Shown one piece after another: positions 24,327 through 34,477 of a stretch of DNA of 64,000 bases. The position numbers were made by a program, and so were the translations under genes. The DNA lies in NCBI GenBank assembly GCA_020698575.1, contig CM036244.1, positions 6,130,645 through 6,194,644 of the forward strand, given 5' to 3'. The notes under the pieces were generated by a model, which was not told the origin of the DNA, ran no database searches, and saw only the letters and a program-made list of their open reading frames with translations. The stretch is from Bostrychus sinensis. Taxonomy: Eukaryota; Chordata; Actinopteri; Gobiiformes; Eleotridae. Numbering within the stretch: position 1 is the stretch's first letter; each line of letters opens with the position of its first letter.

Positions 24327-25313
24327 ATGGAGGCTGTGGTCCAAACCAATTCTTCTTCTGGAAACTCCTACGTCTTCGGAGCCAAAGTGTTCTTCATCAT
24401 CGTGACGTCTGCTCCCTGCTGCGTCTTCCTCATCATCAACGCCACCATCCTCTACATTCTGCGCAGTAAACCCATGTTCACAGAGTCTCCACGTTACGTC
24501 CTGCTCTTCAACCTGATCTTCGCCGACACTGTGCTCATGCTCCAGGGTCAGACTCTGTATCTGCTCGCCGCCTTCCAGATCCTGATCTCGTACCCTCTGT
24601 GTGGCTTCCTCGCCATGATCTCCTACCTGACCAATCAGATCTCTCCTCTCACGTTAACAGTCATGTCTATAGAGCGCTACATCTCCGTGTGTTTCCCGTT
24701 CAGACACTCCACTGTTGTCACTCTGAGGAACGCCGGCTTTGCCATCCTCCTGACCTGGACTGTGAGTTGCGTGGACGTTTTAACACGGATCCTGCTCCAC
24801 GCCGAGTTCCCGTTCCGAGACCTGCCGAGCCTGCAGATGAGTGAGTTCTGCACCACCGCGTGGCTGTCCTTAGGCCCTCAGTCCAAAGCTTACGAAATCG
24901 CCTCCGCCTGCGTCTTGTTCGTTTTCTCCGGACTCGTCATCATCTCTTCGTTCGCCGGCGTCACGGTGGTCGCTCGCTCCGCCTCCAAAGATGAGTCCTC
25001 GGCGGAAAAGGCAAAGAAAACCCTCCTCCTGCACATGTTCCAGCTCGGCCTGAGTCTGATCTCGACGCTGAACGTCTCGCTGTTCGCGGCGGCCTCCGAG
25101 TCGTCGTCGAACCGGCTCGTCGTGGGGAAGCTGTACGTGGTGGTGTACATCTTTGTGATCCTGAGTCCTCGCTGTCTCGGCGCTCTGACCTACGGCGTGA
25201 GGGACCAGAGCATCAGGCCCGTCCTGGTGTCTCGCCTCTGCTGCTCCGTCTGGGTCAGAGTCAGCTTGGTCCGGCTCCAGGTGACCCTGCAGCGAACAGT
25301 CAAAGAGTCTTAG
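24327..25313 (+). CDS. Odorant receptor 131-like GPCR, intact
   Basis: This is a single-exon seven-transmembrane receptor of 328 residues, expected in the plasma membrane of olfactory neurons. An N-glycosylation sequon NSS (8-10) starts the extracellular tail. TM1 carries the conserved N38 (LIINATIL), TM2 has D67 (FADT), and C92 opens TM3 for the usual disulphide. The G-protein motif is E116-R117-Y118, followed by VCFPFRH. TM6 holds LLLHMFQLGLSL, and TM7 ends with P281-R-C-L-G-A-L-T-Y289, the family form of NPxxY, then GVRDQSIRP. The C-tail is basic. The overall pattern matches fish receptors annotated as odorant receptor 131-2-like; the ligand is unknown. It is paralogous to the pseudogene at 482-1442. 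No break is seen. The exact 131 subfamily is a recognition call, not a computed one. Confidence 0.88.
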   Translation: MEAVVQTNSSSGNSYVFGAKVFFIIVTSAPCCVFLIINATILYILRSKPMFTESPRYVLLFNLIFADTVLMLQGQTLYLLAAFQILISYPLCGFLAMISYLTNQISPLTLTVMSIERYISVCFPFRHSTVVTLRNAGFAILLTWTVSCVDVLTRILLHAEFPFRDLPSLQMSEFCTTAWLSLGPQSKAYEIASACVLFVFSGLVIISSFAGVTVVARSASKDESSAEKAKKTLLLHMFQLGLSLISTLNVSLFAAASESSSNRLVVGKLYVVVYIFVILSPRCLGALTYGVRDQSIRPVLVSRLCCSVWVRVSLVRLQVTLQRTVKES

Positions 25314-26880
25314 GGACTGTTTACGCGACAGCGCTGGCCAGGAAAACGCAACGGTCCTGCCGTCCATGATTTGCATTTACACGAAAACACCGAAGTGTGA
25401 AGAAGAAAAAAGCAAACTGCAGTACCTACCTAAATTCACTGCACCACACAGAAAGTAAACAGCAGAGGAAGTGAGAGCTTTCTCTGTAACTTTCCAACTA
25501 CTTTAGGAACTTGTGGTTTTCTAGAGCCATTCTCATAAAGTCTCTCCCCAAAGTAAGTACTTACACAGATATTACTCACAGACTGACTAAATATGAACGT
25601 CTGAGACATAAAAGCCTCGTATTTTGCAATGGCAGGTCAGCTGACGTGTGAGCAGCAGTCAGCCAATCACAGTTCAGATTGGAGCTGTTACGTCATCATT
25701 TTCAGTGAGTCGCTGTTTTCACAGTTTACAGAGAGCAGAGCGGCTCTGAGCAGCTCCCACTGTGAGACCAAAACACCTCCAGAGTTTTCAAAAGACTACG
25801 GATTCAGAAAACAGAAACCCCGTCTTTGAGAAAACAAAAGACCAAACTGCAATCAAACCTTGGCATATTTGGCAAAATGCGTTGTCGTCAAAACAGATCC
25901 TTAAAGGAGAACTGTGAAACTTTGCTCGGTTCTTTTGTTTTGGTGTAAGGTTCCTCTCCACAGCGCCCCCTACATTTGTGTGTGACCCCTGGCTTAGCTT
26001 GAGTCTGTTTTTTTGGCCGCTCTGTCACTGTGGAATTTGTTCTGCGCATGCGCTAACCTTGGTGGTAACTCTACCACAAAAGCAGCAGCCTAGCATTTTT
26101 TTATGGTTTATACATAATAAATCTAAAATAGAATATTAAATTATTTAAAATAAAGGTTCACAGCGAGAGAGATGATTACATTTATTGTATTATTCATACA
26201 TGGAAGTGTGATATTTTTTAGATTTGCAGTATTATTGGGACCACAGCAGGGAAAATATACAAATGCAAACATGTTTTCAAGCTTTGACACTTAACAGAAA
26301 GTTAAAATAAAGTTACCAAAGGCGACTGAGAAAACAAGTTAGCGTTTATCCACAACAGCTGTTTCCGGTTTTAGCCGCCTTTCCTTTCATAAATCCAAAC
26401 ATTGCAGTTATTATTAACATTACATTAAACTCGTGTTAATACAGAGAGTTGTTAAATCTGGAATCGTGGCGCTGAAAATGTAATACGTAATCAAAAGCAG
26501 GAGGTAAACAGGAAGTGTACTGTTCGTGGTAGCATTAGCTTGACCTTTAGCTTCACACAATTGGATTAATAAGAACATTTTCTTAATTTCACAGTTGTTG
26601 GCTGCTGAGGGCCTTCCTGTGTGTCATCGAGAATTTTGTGACAAATATTCTATTCCTGTTTCATTTACGGAGTTTCGCCAGGTCCTGAAAGGTGCTCCAG
26701 CAGGGCACTGACCTTCCGCAGGCTCCTCTCTGCCGGGTAACGTGTTTGTTGTTGATCTGTGTGGCACTCGCTGTGCTCAGACTCGTTCTGGGTCTTCACG
26801 CAGCAACAACAACAAAGCCGTACCTTCTCTGCTCCAGAACAATTTGCTGACAAAGCCGTATGTTATTGCTTATTAGAATT
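25314..26880. other. No gene seen
   Basis: This is the intergenic stretch downstream of the receptor. Small ORFs lack recognisable domains. No clear polyadenylation signal belongs to the receptor within the first 300 bp. Confidence 0.45.
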
Positions 26881-26884
26881 CTTT

Positions 26885-27545
26885 TGCTGACAATATCCCA
26901 TGGTCAAAAGTTTGGTTCCTACCCCACAAATCTATGATTACTAACAAAACTCAAGAAATATAATTTAAAATTTTACACAAAATGTATCCAGTTAAAAAGT
27001 GTATGGTCAGGTTTAAACATGACAGAGATAAAATTGCTCTTTTTGTTCGTTACAGCCAGAAACTGTATTCCTTTTGTTTTGGCATTGCGAGCAAACTCAG
27101 AAGTTATGGAAATACTTTTCGAGGTTTGCGGTAAATAAGCTGCATTTTAATTTATGTTACAGATATGTAGTTTTTTGTTTCTTTGTCTTTGCTCTTCCTG
27201 TGCAAAGTTTTTATTTTTAACCTTTTGCTTATACTGGCGAAGTTTTACTTTCACTGTTTTCTTCCAAAATTTTGAATTATATCTCAAGTTCATTTCCTTT
27301 TCTGAGAATAAGAAAGCGATAAAAACACTGTGTGTAATGAACTGTGCTTTGATACTTAATTTTCTAGGATTATTTATGTTTTTGTGCTCAGGTGCTTTAT
27401 AATGTTTGCTTTTTGATAGTTTATTTATTTTCTGTGAATATTATTTACTAGTATTTATTCTGTATGTAATTTGACTCTGTTATTTGATTTCTGTGTTATT
27501 ATTATTTCTCTAAATCCCTGGCATCTTAATTAATAAAAAATTAAA
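26885..27545 (+). pseudogene. L1-type LINE ORF2 C-terminal and 3' end relic
   Basis: Translation from 26885 gives a decayed fish L1 ORF2 tail: IPWSKVWFLPHKSMITNKTQEI, FKILHKMYPVKK and, after a gap, FCFGIASKLRSYG, corresponding to the cysteine/histidine region near the end of ORF2 (the FWHC motif is degraded here to FGIAS). It continues to ENKKAIKTLCVMN and ends in an A-rich tail (TAATAAAAAATTAAATAAAA near 27530). It is 5'-truncated, as most L1 copies are. Confidence 0.7.
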
Positions 27546-27736
27546 TAAAAAGACTTTAGCTTCACACCGCTGTGCATTATTTTGTATTTTTATTAAATAT
27601 CAGCATTGAATAACCACTTTAAATACAATTTTGATCCTATATATTAACATAACATATTTAAAATTATTAACATATTTTAAAATGAAACTTTAATTAGAAT
27701 ATGTTTTAACATATAAAGAGAAATATTCCAGTCTAA

Positions 27737-28517
27737 TGCTGCGTTCACACCGGACGCGTTTGAGGCGTCTGGGGCGTCTGGTTTACATGTTAAGTCTATG
27801 TAAACGAATAGCGAATTGAGCGTCGACGCGTCTGACGCCTGAGTTGAAAAATCTGAACTTTCGCTGAATATTCGCGGCGCGTTAACCAATCAGGATCTAG
27901 CTCCTGCAGTGACGTGGGAGGACGTAGGAAGTGGAGATCCATCAAAACAATCACGGTGGACTCATCGAAGCTGTCAATGTGAACCTGGAGCTATAAACTA
28001 CAGCCTGCAGCAGCTCTGCTACTTTTATAAAGACAGCAGTCAAAAAGACAGTAACAAGACAAAAAGGGGACCTTAACTTTAGCGTGAGCTGAGCTGAGCT
28101 CGTTGGATCAGCAGTTACTGCTCTCTCCAAAACAACAGCAAAAACATTCTGTGTACTGACTGCTAGCCTAGCCTATAACCCGCTAAAACCACTAGAGACC
28201 GCTATTAAACAAGAAAAAACTCTTCCATATCTCCGCTCTGCTGCTGGGGTTGAGTGCCTAAAAACAGCAGTAGTGTCCTGTCCTCGCACCGACCCGGGAC
28301 ACAGGTGAGCAAACCGGCGTGGCCTCAGGTGGAATTAGCCCTGAATGAGCGGCCATTACCCTGGCACAACAGACTCCTCCCATGACGCGAATTCACGTCT
28401 GAACAAATTTGTTTTGACGCGCGAACAGAGCGTACTGACTTCAAAATGTTCAAACGTCCAACTAGACGCGTCTGACGCGAATTTGACGCCTCAAACGCGT
28501 CCGGTGTGAATGCAGCA
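27737..28517. mobile_element. MITE with TGCTGCGTTCACACCGGACG ends and TAA duplication
   Basis: The terminal inverted repeats are about 33 bp and nearly identical: TGCTGCGTTCACACCGGACG on the left and TGCTGCATTCACACCGGACG as the complement of the right. Both continue as CGTTTGAGGCGTC. TAA flanks each side (27734-27736 and 28518-28520). The interior shares GTTAACCAATCAGGA and GTGACGTGG with the element at 22752. There is no transposase; it is probably a non-autonomous PIF/Harbinger-like element. Confidence 0.8.
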
Positions 28518-28520
28518 TAA

Positions 28521-29250
28521 CACTTCCATTCTTACAAGGCTGGTTTTTCCACCAAGATACACCAGGGGGCGCTGCATGGGGCTTTATTCACCCTGCAACA
28601 ACTTCTTAAGTCATCACACTGACTCTGGTTAAACCAAGGTAAAAAGGTGGCGCAGTTCCCTTCAGCTGATCTGAAGGGCCCCACCAGGAACCAGGGGCCC
28701 CAGAGGAACCGTCCGGGGCCCGCAGGAGGAGGCAGTGGACCGTGGGAGTCCAGCTGAACCGCAGACCGGACCAGAGGCACGACTGCTCCCGACACGTTTC
28801 ACCTCAGAGCGAGAGCGACAACGTGCAGAGAACACATTTCCCTACAGGGGGCAGTAAAGTGCACCTTAACCTCACAAAGGAAAAACACAGGCAGTGCATC
28901 TTTAAGACAAAATAAAAATGTACTCGAGTAAAATCTCCCGCTCTGGAGGATGCTGTGTTGCTCATTCCCTAAAGACTCAGTTTAATATTCAGAGCTGATC
29001 AATTATTAATGATCCCAGTGAAAACAGCCCCACGAGCATTTACCCCTCACTCAGATAACGTTTGCATGGATTTTATTTAAATGTTTTTAGTTTTTTAGTT
29101 TTTTTAAAGTATGTTTCCTGTAAGTTTGGTTCGTGCACAGAAACACACTGTAAAAAAAAAAAAAAGGTGAAAACTCAAAACCTCAAGGCAACAGGATCCC
29201 TCAAGATTTTTGAGTTTTGGGGCCAACTCAAAATTTCAAGTTTTGAGGGA
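28521..29250. other. No gene seen
   Basis: Unique sequence with an A-tract near 29151 and short AAACTCAAAACCTCAAG-type repeats (29169-29245), probably old MITE debris. No coding signal was found. Confidence 0.4.
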
Positions 29251-29794
29251 CTATATTTTTATGTTTAAAAATGATATATTTAGGATAAAAAGTTGTGAAA
29301 TTGGGCCCAGTCCTATTTCTGACCACGATCCTGTCCATATGAATATTTCTCTCTGGAGGTTAAACACCAATATTCTGAATAACTCTAATGTCAAGGAGAG
29401 TTTAATTAAAGAAATAAAGGAATACAACATCATAATGATAACAACGAAGTGTCTCTGCAATGAGAGGGAAAATAATCAGTATTTCCTCCTAACAGAAAAA
29501 ACCAACAGACTCACTCAGCTTAGAAGACTGTTAATATTTCAACAAGAACAGTCTCTGACACTGAAACATGAGATCAAACTCGAGGAAGGAAACTGACGAC
29601 CTAAACACTATTACTGTACAGAAAAAAATTATCTTTACTAAACAACAGTATTCTTTTCTAAATTATTACAAAAAGCTTTACTCCCAACCTCATTTAGAGA
29701 ATCAACAGGAGATTCCTTTCTATCCCAGTTACATTTACCATCAATGACAGAGGAACAAAATAAATTGTTCCATGAGTAGGAGCCGAGCTGCCTA

Positions 29795-29937
29795 TTTTTG
29801 CAACAAATGTTCTGTATTTATTATTGCTGTTTGTTTCTTATTTTTACTCTATTATACTGTTGTATTTTTGTGTAAAGCACGTTGGGCGCCTGTGGTTGTT
29901 GTAAATGTGCTGTATAAATAAAGCTGACCTGAGCTGT
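29795..29937 (+). repeat. L2-type 3' tail nested in the L1 relic
   Basis: GTGTAAAGCACGTTGGG followed by AAATGTGCTGTATAAATAAA is the usual 3' end of fish L2 LINEs and the SINEs that borrow their tail. It sits between two L1 blocks, so it probably inserted into the L1. Confidence 0.65.
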
Positions 29938-30330
29938 TACTCTCTGCCATAATTAAAGAGGAAATTCATCTGGAGATGGAGAGACTAAAGCGAGGGAAGA
30001 TGGCAGAGGCTGAAGGATATGATCCTGAGTGGGATAAAATAATGGAGATTTATTTACTCCCAGCATTGTTGAAACCCTTTACCTGGGTGATGGAGGAGAA
30101 GGTCATTCCCCTTCATGGAGTGAAGCAATTATCTCCATCATCCCAAAAGAAGGAAAGGACACACTAGAATGCAGTAATTACCGTCCAATTAGCGCATTAA
30201 ATATAGATTTTAAACTGATTACCTCCATCATATCAAAAAGGCTGGAAACAATTCTACCAAATGTGATACACAAGAACCAGACAGGGTTCAAACAAAGACA
30301 GGATCACATTAGCAGAGTGGCACATCTGCG

Positions 30331-31482
30331 CAGAGCCAGTTTGGTGCCCTCGGTGAGACCTGCTCAGAACCAGGCTCTCATTGTTCTGGGCCTTCATTAA
30401 AAACATCAACATTAAACTTCACTTTAAAACCAAACCCAGCACTGCTCAGTTCCAGCCTCACAGCAGCAGTCACAGCACAACACACAATTAATCACGAAGT
30501 TTAAAAGTAAGAGCTGATTATTATTTTTATAGGTATGAATATGTATTCAGAGCAATCAAATTTAATTAAAAATATATTTATTGGATATAAGAATAGAAAA
30601 TGTACCTTTTTATTTTATTATTTGAAATATAATTGAAATATAATTTAAAGAAATGCTATTTGAAGGAATAAAGAGACCTTATTGTGTTCTGGACTTAACT
30701 TGAGGTCATTTTCACAGATTGGCCCTCAGTGAATGTTTATTTATATCAGGGCAGCGCTGTGGATGCAGCTGCACTTTTAAAGCTCCACAGTTGTTATTGA
30801 GAACCAGTGTGGTTATTGTTGACCCGGCCCAGACTCGAAGGTGGCCCTCAGGAAAAAATAATTGCCCACCCCAGGTCTAATAGTTATGATACATGGTCAG
30901 GGCTAAATAAAGGTGGCAGCACACTCACTGTCTTTAATTACAAAGTAACACAGTAACACGCAGTGGCTACGGTGTGGTTTATTCACCTTCGTTAGCCTCG
31001 TAGCTTATGCAGATGAAAAGTTAAACAGCAGTTTTTAATGTTAGAATAAACAACTACAAACCTCTACTTTGGGCCTTTTTTCCTCCTCCTCTTTTCTCCG
31101 CTTTCTGAAAGCAGCACCTGATGCTTGGACGACCTTTTCATGATAAAAATTTGTCAAACTACTGTTGATGTAACATCCATCAGTTTAGGAACCGCTGCTG
31201 TGATGCAGCAGTCAACAACAACAACACCCCCCCCATCCCCCGCTTCCACCGTGACCCGTGTCAGGTTCAGGTCAATCACAAGTCATTAAGATTTTTTTTT
31301 TCATATTAGAGTACAAAGAAGAAATAACACGATTCACTTGATTTTTTTTAAATATTTGTTATTTATTTAAAAATATACTTTTTTTTTTTTTTTTTTTTTC
31401 GGAGGGGTGCAGCTGAGCGCCCCCTCCAGCAGATGGCGCCCTAGGCAACCGCCTGGATGGCCTATGCCTAAAGCCGGCTCTG
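30331..31482. mobile_element. Non-autonomous hAT element inside the L1 relic
   Basis: The left end CAGAGCCAGTTT (30331) and the complement of the right end CAGAGCCGGCTTTAGG (ending 31482) form imperfect terminal inverted repeats. The flanks CATCTGCG (30323-30330) and CTTATGCG (31483-31490) match at six of eight positions, as expected for an aged 8-bp hAT duplication. L1 coding homology resumes after the element, which supports the boundaries. No transposase frame survives. An internal stretch near 30835-30880 resembles another hAT end (TAATTGCCCACCCC). Confidence 0.75.
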
Positions 31483-32564
31483 CTTATGCGACAGGTTGAA
31501 CAACAATAACTGGAGTGATTAGTGATAAGTTTGGACGCAGAAAAGGCATTTGATTCGGTGACGTGGTCCTTTTTATACAAAGTGCTTGATAAATTTGGCT
31601 TTCACAAATCCATCTTTGATATAACTCTGGGTTGTACGATAAACCAGTGGCTAGAATCAAAATTAATGAGGACCTCACAGAGTCTTTCGTTGTATGTCGC
31701 CTCTTGGCCGTGTTACTGAGCCACTCAGGGTCAGACAAAGCCAGGACATTACTGGGGAGGGGAACAAACCTGGCCTTATTTCCTGATGATTTATTGTGAA
31801 CCCTGTCCCTAGAACTGTAAACAGATTGGAGGATTATGGCATTTTCTCAGGGCACAAAACTAATGTAAACCAAACTCAAATACTGACACTGATCTATGAC
31901 CTGTCGAACGAGACGCCACAAAGATGTTTGAGGGTAACTATGGGCCCCTGGATATTAAAATAAAATCAGCCTTGCAAAGGTGGAACACCGTACCCTTTCT
32001 AGGACAGAGTCTATCAGAATGAAAATCCTCCCCCGAACTCTTTATTTACTTCAGTGTTTGCCAATTCCTATGCCTCCTAAACAATTTACAGAGTGGGAGG
32101 TTAAAAAAGCTAGGATCAAATATAAAACTCTCCAATTAAAGAAAGATGGAGGTGGTATGAGCCTTCCATGTTTACAGGAATATGATCATTCTGAGACTCT
32201 CCGGTTTCCTCAGCGAGATGGAAAGATGTAGAGGGGAAAACACTTAAAGGGATACCACTGACAGCTCTAAAGCTGATACCAAACTGCAGAACGAGATTGA
32301 TATAAACAAACGATGAGTTATTAAACATGATCAGCATGGAATGATACAGTTATGTGTCGCTTGGAGGACTTCTCTAAAATTCTGCGATGGTGTGCCTACG
32401 ACTCACAGTTTACCCCAAATAAATTAGATGTCAGGCTTAAAAACTGGATTTCAAAAGGTTTGACTAATTACAACTCCTTTGTCCACAAGGGGGCACTCCA
32501 AGCCTTTGATGCCCTGAAACAGAAACATGGCTTGGGCCATGTTCTTTTTAAAAAAATTTTATTG

Positions 32565-32980
32565 CAATAATAGAACAATACAATAATCATTAAAAAATAA
32601 TCACATGTAACAAATAATACAGACAAACAAGTACACAAGTAAAATATACATAATAAAAGAAAGGTATACAAATTATGTACTATATTTTAAATGGAGGATT
32701 TCAATTTATTATAAATAGATGAAGATGATATATATTCAGCTTTTTTATTGGGAAGATCTTCTAATGTTCTAAAATAATACATTAAAATACATTTAAAATG
32801 ATGTATGTTAGGTTTAACATTATTCCTATTTGCCTCATAAAATTAAAAAAAAATCTATTTAAAAATGTTTTTTATTTAAATTGTTTCCAAAGTAATAAAA
32901 AATAATGTGTCTTTTTTTCCCAAGCTTATTTCTACTCCACACAAATATTTAAAGAAATATTCAACGTCTTCTGTTCCTGT
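32565..32980. other. AT-rich stretch, no gene
   Basis: A strongly AT-rich block with poly-A and poly-T runs separates the L1 relic from the GC-rich nup98 promoter. No features were recognised. Confidence 0.5.
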
Positions 32981-32984
32981 TGCC

Positions 32985-33186
32985 ACTTTCCCGAGGCAGC
33001 GGCGGACGTCGGCGTGATGACGTATGAAAGAGCGTAGCGACGCTTCCTGCGTCAGTTGGTTTTCCCTCCGCGGTGATAAGCTACGCAGCTAAGCAGCTAA
33101 GCTAATGTTTAGCTGAAGATAACGTTATCAGAAAAACAAGACATCAACGGATAAACATCGAGACTCAGGGAACCGCGTAGTTTGAG
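32985..33186 (+). promoter_or_regulatory. nup98: nup98 promoter and 5' non-coding exon 1 (inferred)
   Basis: Base composition changes sharply here to GC-rich, CpG-containing sequence (CCGAGGCAGCGGCGGACGTC). It includes a CRE/ATF-like TGACGTA (33018-33024) and no TATA box, as in housekeeping promoters. A good donor, TTTGAG|GTAAAC, lies at 33186/33187. The next acceptor, CTGCAG at 34454, leads into the coding start. Exon 1 would therefore be untranslated and end at 33186; its start is unknown. The CpG-rich character continues to about 33730. Confidence 0.6.
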
Positions 33187-34477
33187 GTAAACCCGGGCTA
33201 AATATAAAAATATTGTTATTATTTCCGATTTTGTGGGGTTGTCTAGCGGCGGTTAGCAGTGGGGCTAGCACTGAACTTAGCCGCGCTCAACTTAACATTT
33301 GTTTAAGAAGAGCCACGTTTTGCTCTTAATCAGGAGAATCTAAAGTCCCCTCGTGACACACGCTCACCTGGTGGTTGGTGCCACACCTGAGCGCGCGCAG
33401 CTGTAGTTTTTCTCGTGTCTAAAGTGTGAGTTGTGTGTAGCGCACATTAAGCTAATGCTAACAGCGCTGCTAATGTTGTGACTTGTGTAAACGCCTAAAG
33501 CCGAGCTTCACAAACTAACTCCAGCTCTGATTTCTAACCCGCTCGGACTAAAAGCCCGCCGCGGGTCTGCTGTACTCGCCCCGGACCCCGGTGCTGTGTT
33601 TGTCTCTGGGACGGGGGTCGGCTGAGGCGCACGTGGAGCCGGTGGGACACATTTCCAGTAAACACCAGGCTTCAGGCTCCGCTTAACCTGAAAACAGAGC
33701 CAGGACTCGGCTCGCGCTGCCTCAGAGCGGCTCAGGACCGGCTCAGGACCGGCTCAGGATGATATCATCCTTGTTGCTGATGTGGGGAAGGAGACAGCGT
33801 GGACAGTCAGAGTTAGAACTGGAAATGTAGCAAAACACAGCTCAGGTTCTCTGACTGTGGTGCAGGTTCAAGTCCTGGTTTAGTTTATTTAGTTTAATGT
33901 AAAGGCAATGTTCCTGTCTTAGTCCTGCTCTGATTTTCTCTCTTATATACTCAGTGATTTAGACTTGGTTTGGTTTCAGAAATAGTCCTGGCTTAGATTT
34001 AGTCGTAGATTTAGTCTGGTTTAAGCAGTCTTGATTTCAGTCCTAGTATGGTTCTGCATGTTTCTGTGGTTACTGTTCCTTAGTTTAGACCAGGCTTAGA
34101 TCCTGAAGGTTCTTCCTCTCATCCTCACAGTATTTCCCACAGATTCCTGTTAGATCTATGGTGGCACTCGTGATCCTTAATAAAATACTTCATCAGTTAG
34201 TGCCTGTGTTTAATATTTCAGTTGTCCTTTTGTAGCACATTATACTTATTTCATGAACATAAGAAGCAAAAAATATCACCTGTTGATAACAATGTATGCT
34301 CCAGCTTGTTTTTAGATCATGGGGGGAGAAAATTATAAAACAGTGGACATAGTTTTCTCAGTTAACGGGAAACAGTGCCATAGCTTAAAGTTTCTAAAGA
34401 TGGGAGTAAAGAGGCGTTGTTGTCTCTGTGTTCACTCTGCTTCTGTCTCTGCAGGAGCTGCATGAGGCGGTGGTAAC

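Larger units (their letters stand above)
29255..32560 (+). pseudogene. Degraded L1 LINE ORF2, interrupted by other elements
   Basis: The plus strand holds L1 ORF2 blocks in order. First is the endonuclease end, GPSPISDHDPVHMNISLW (29305-29360). Then come the linker, EEIHLEMERLKRGKMAEAEGYDPEWDKIM (29955-30045), NYRPISALNIDFKLITSIIS in a broken frame (about 30175-30235), and NQTGFKQRQ (30275). After the hAT insertion come SLDAEKAFDSVTWSFLYKVLDKFGFH (31530-31610), a degraded catalytic region near 31780, and the C-terminal blocks RTESIRMKILPRTLYLLQCLPIPMPPKQF and IKYKTLQLKKDGGGMSLPCLQ (31990-32180). Many stops are present. The 3' end is lost at about 32560. Confidence 0.85.
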
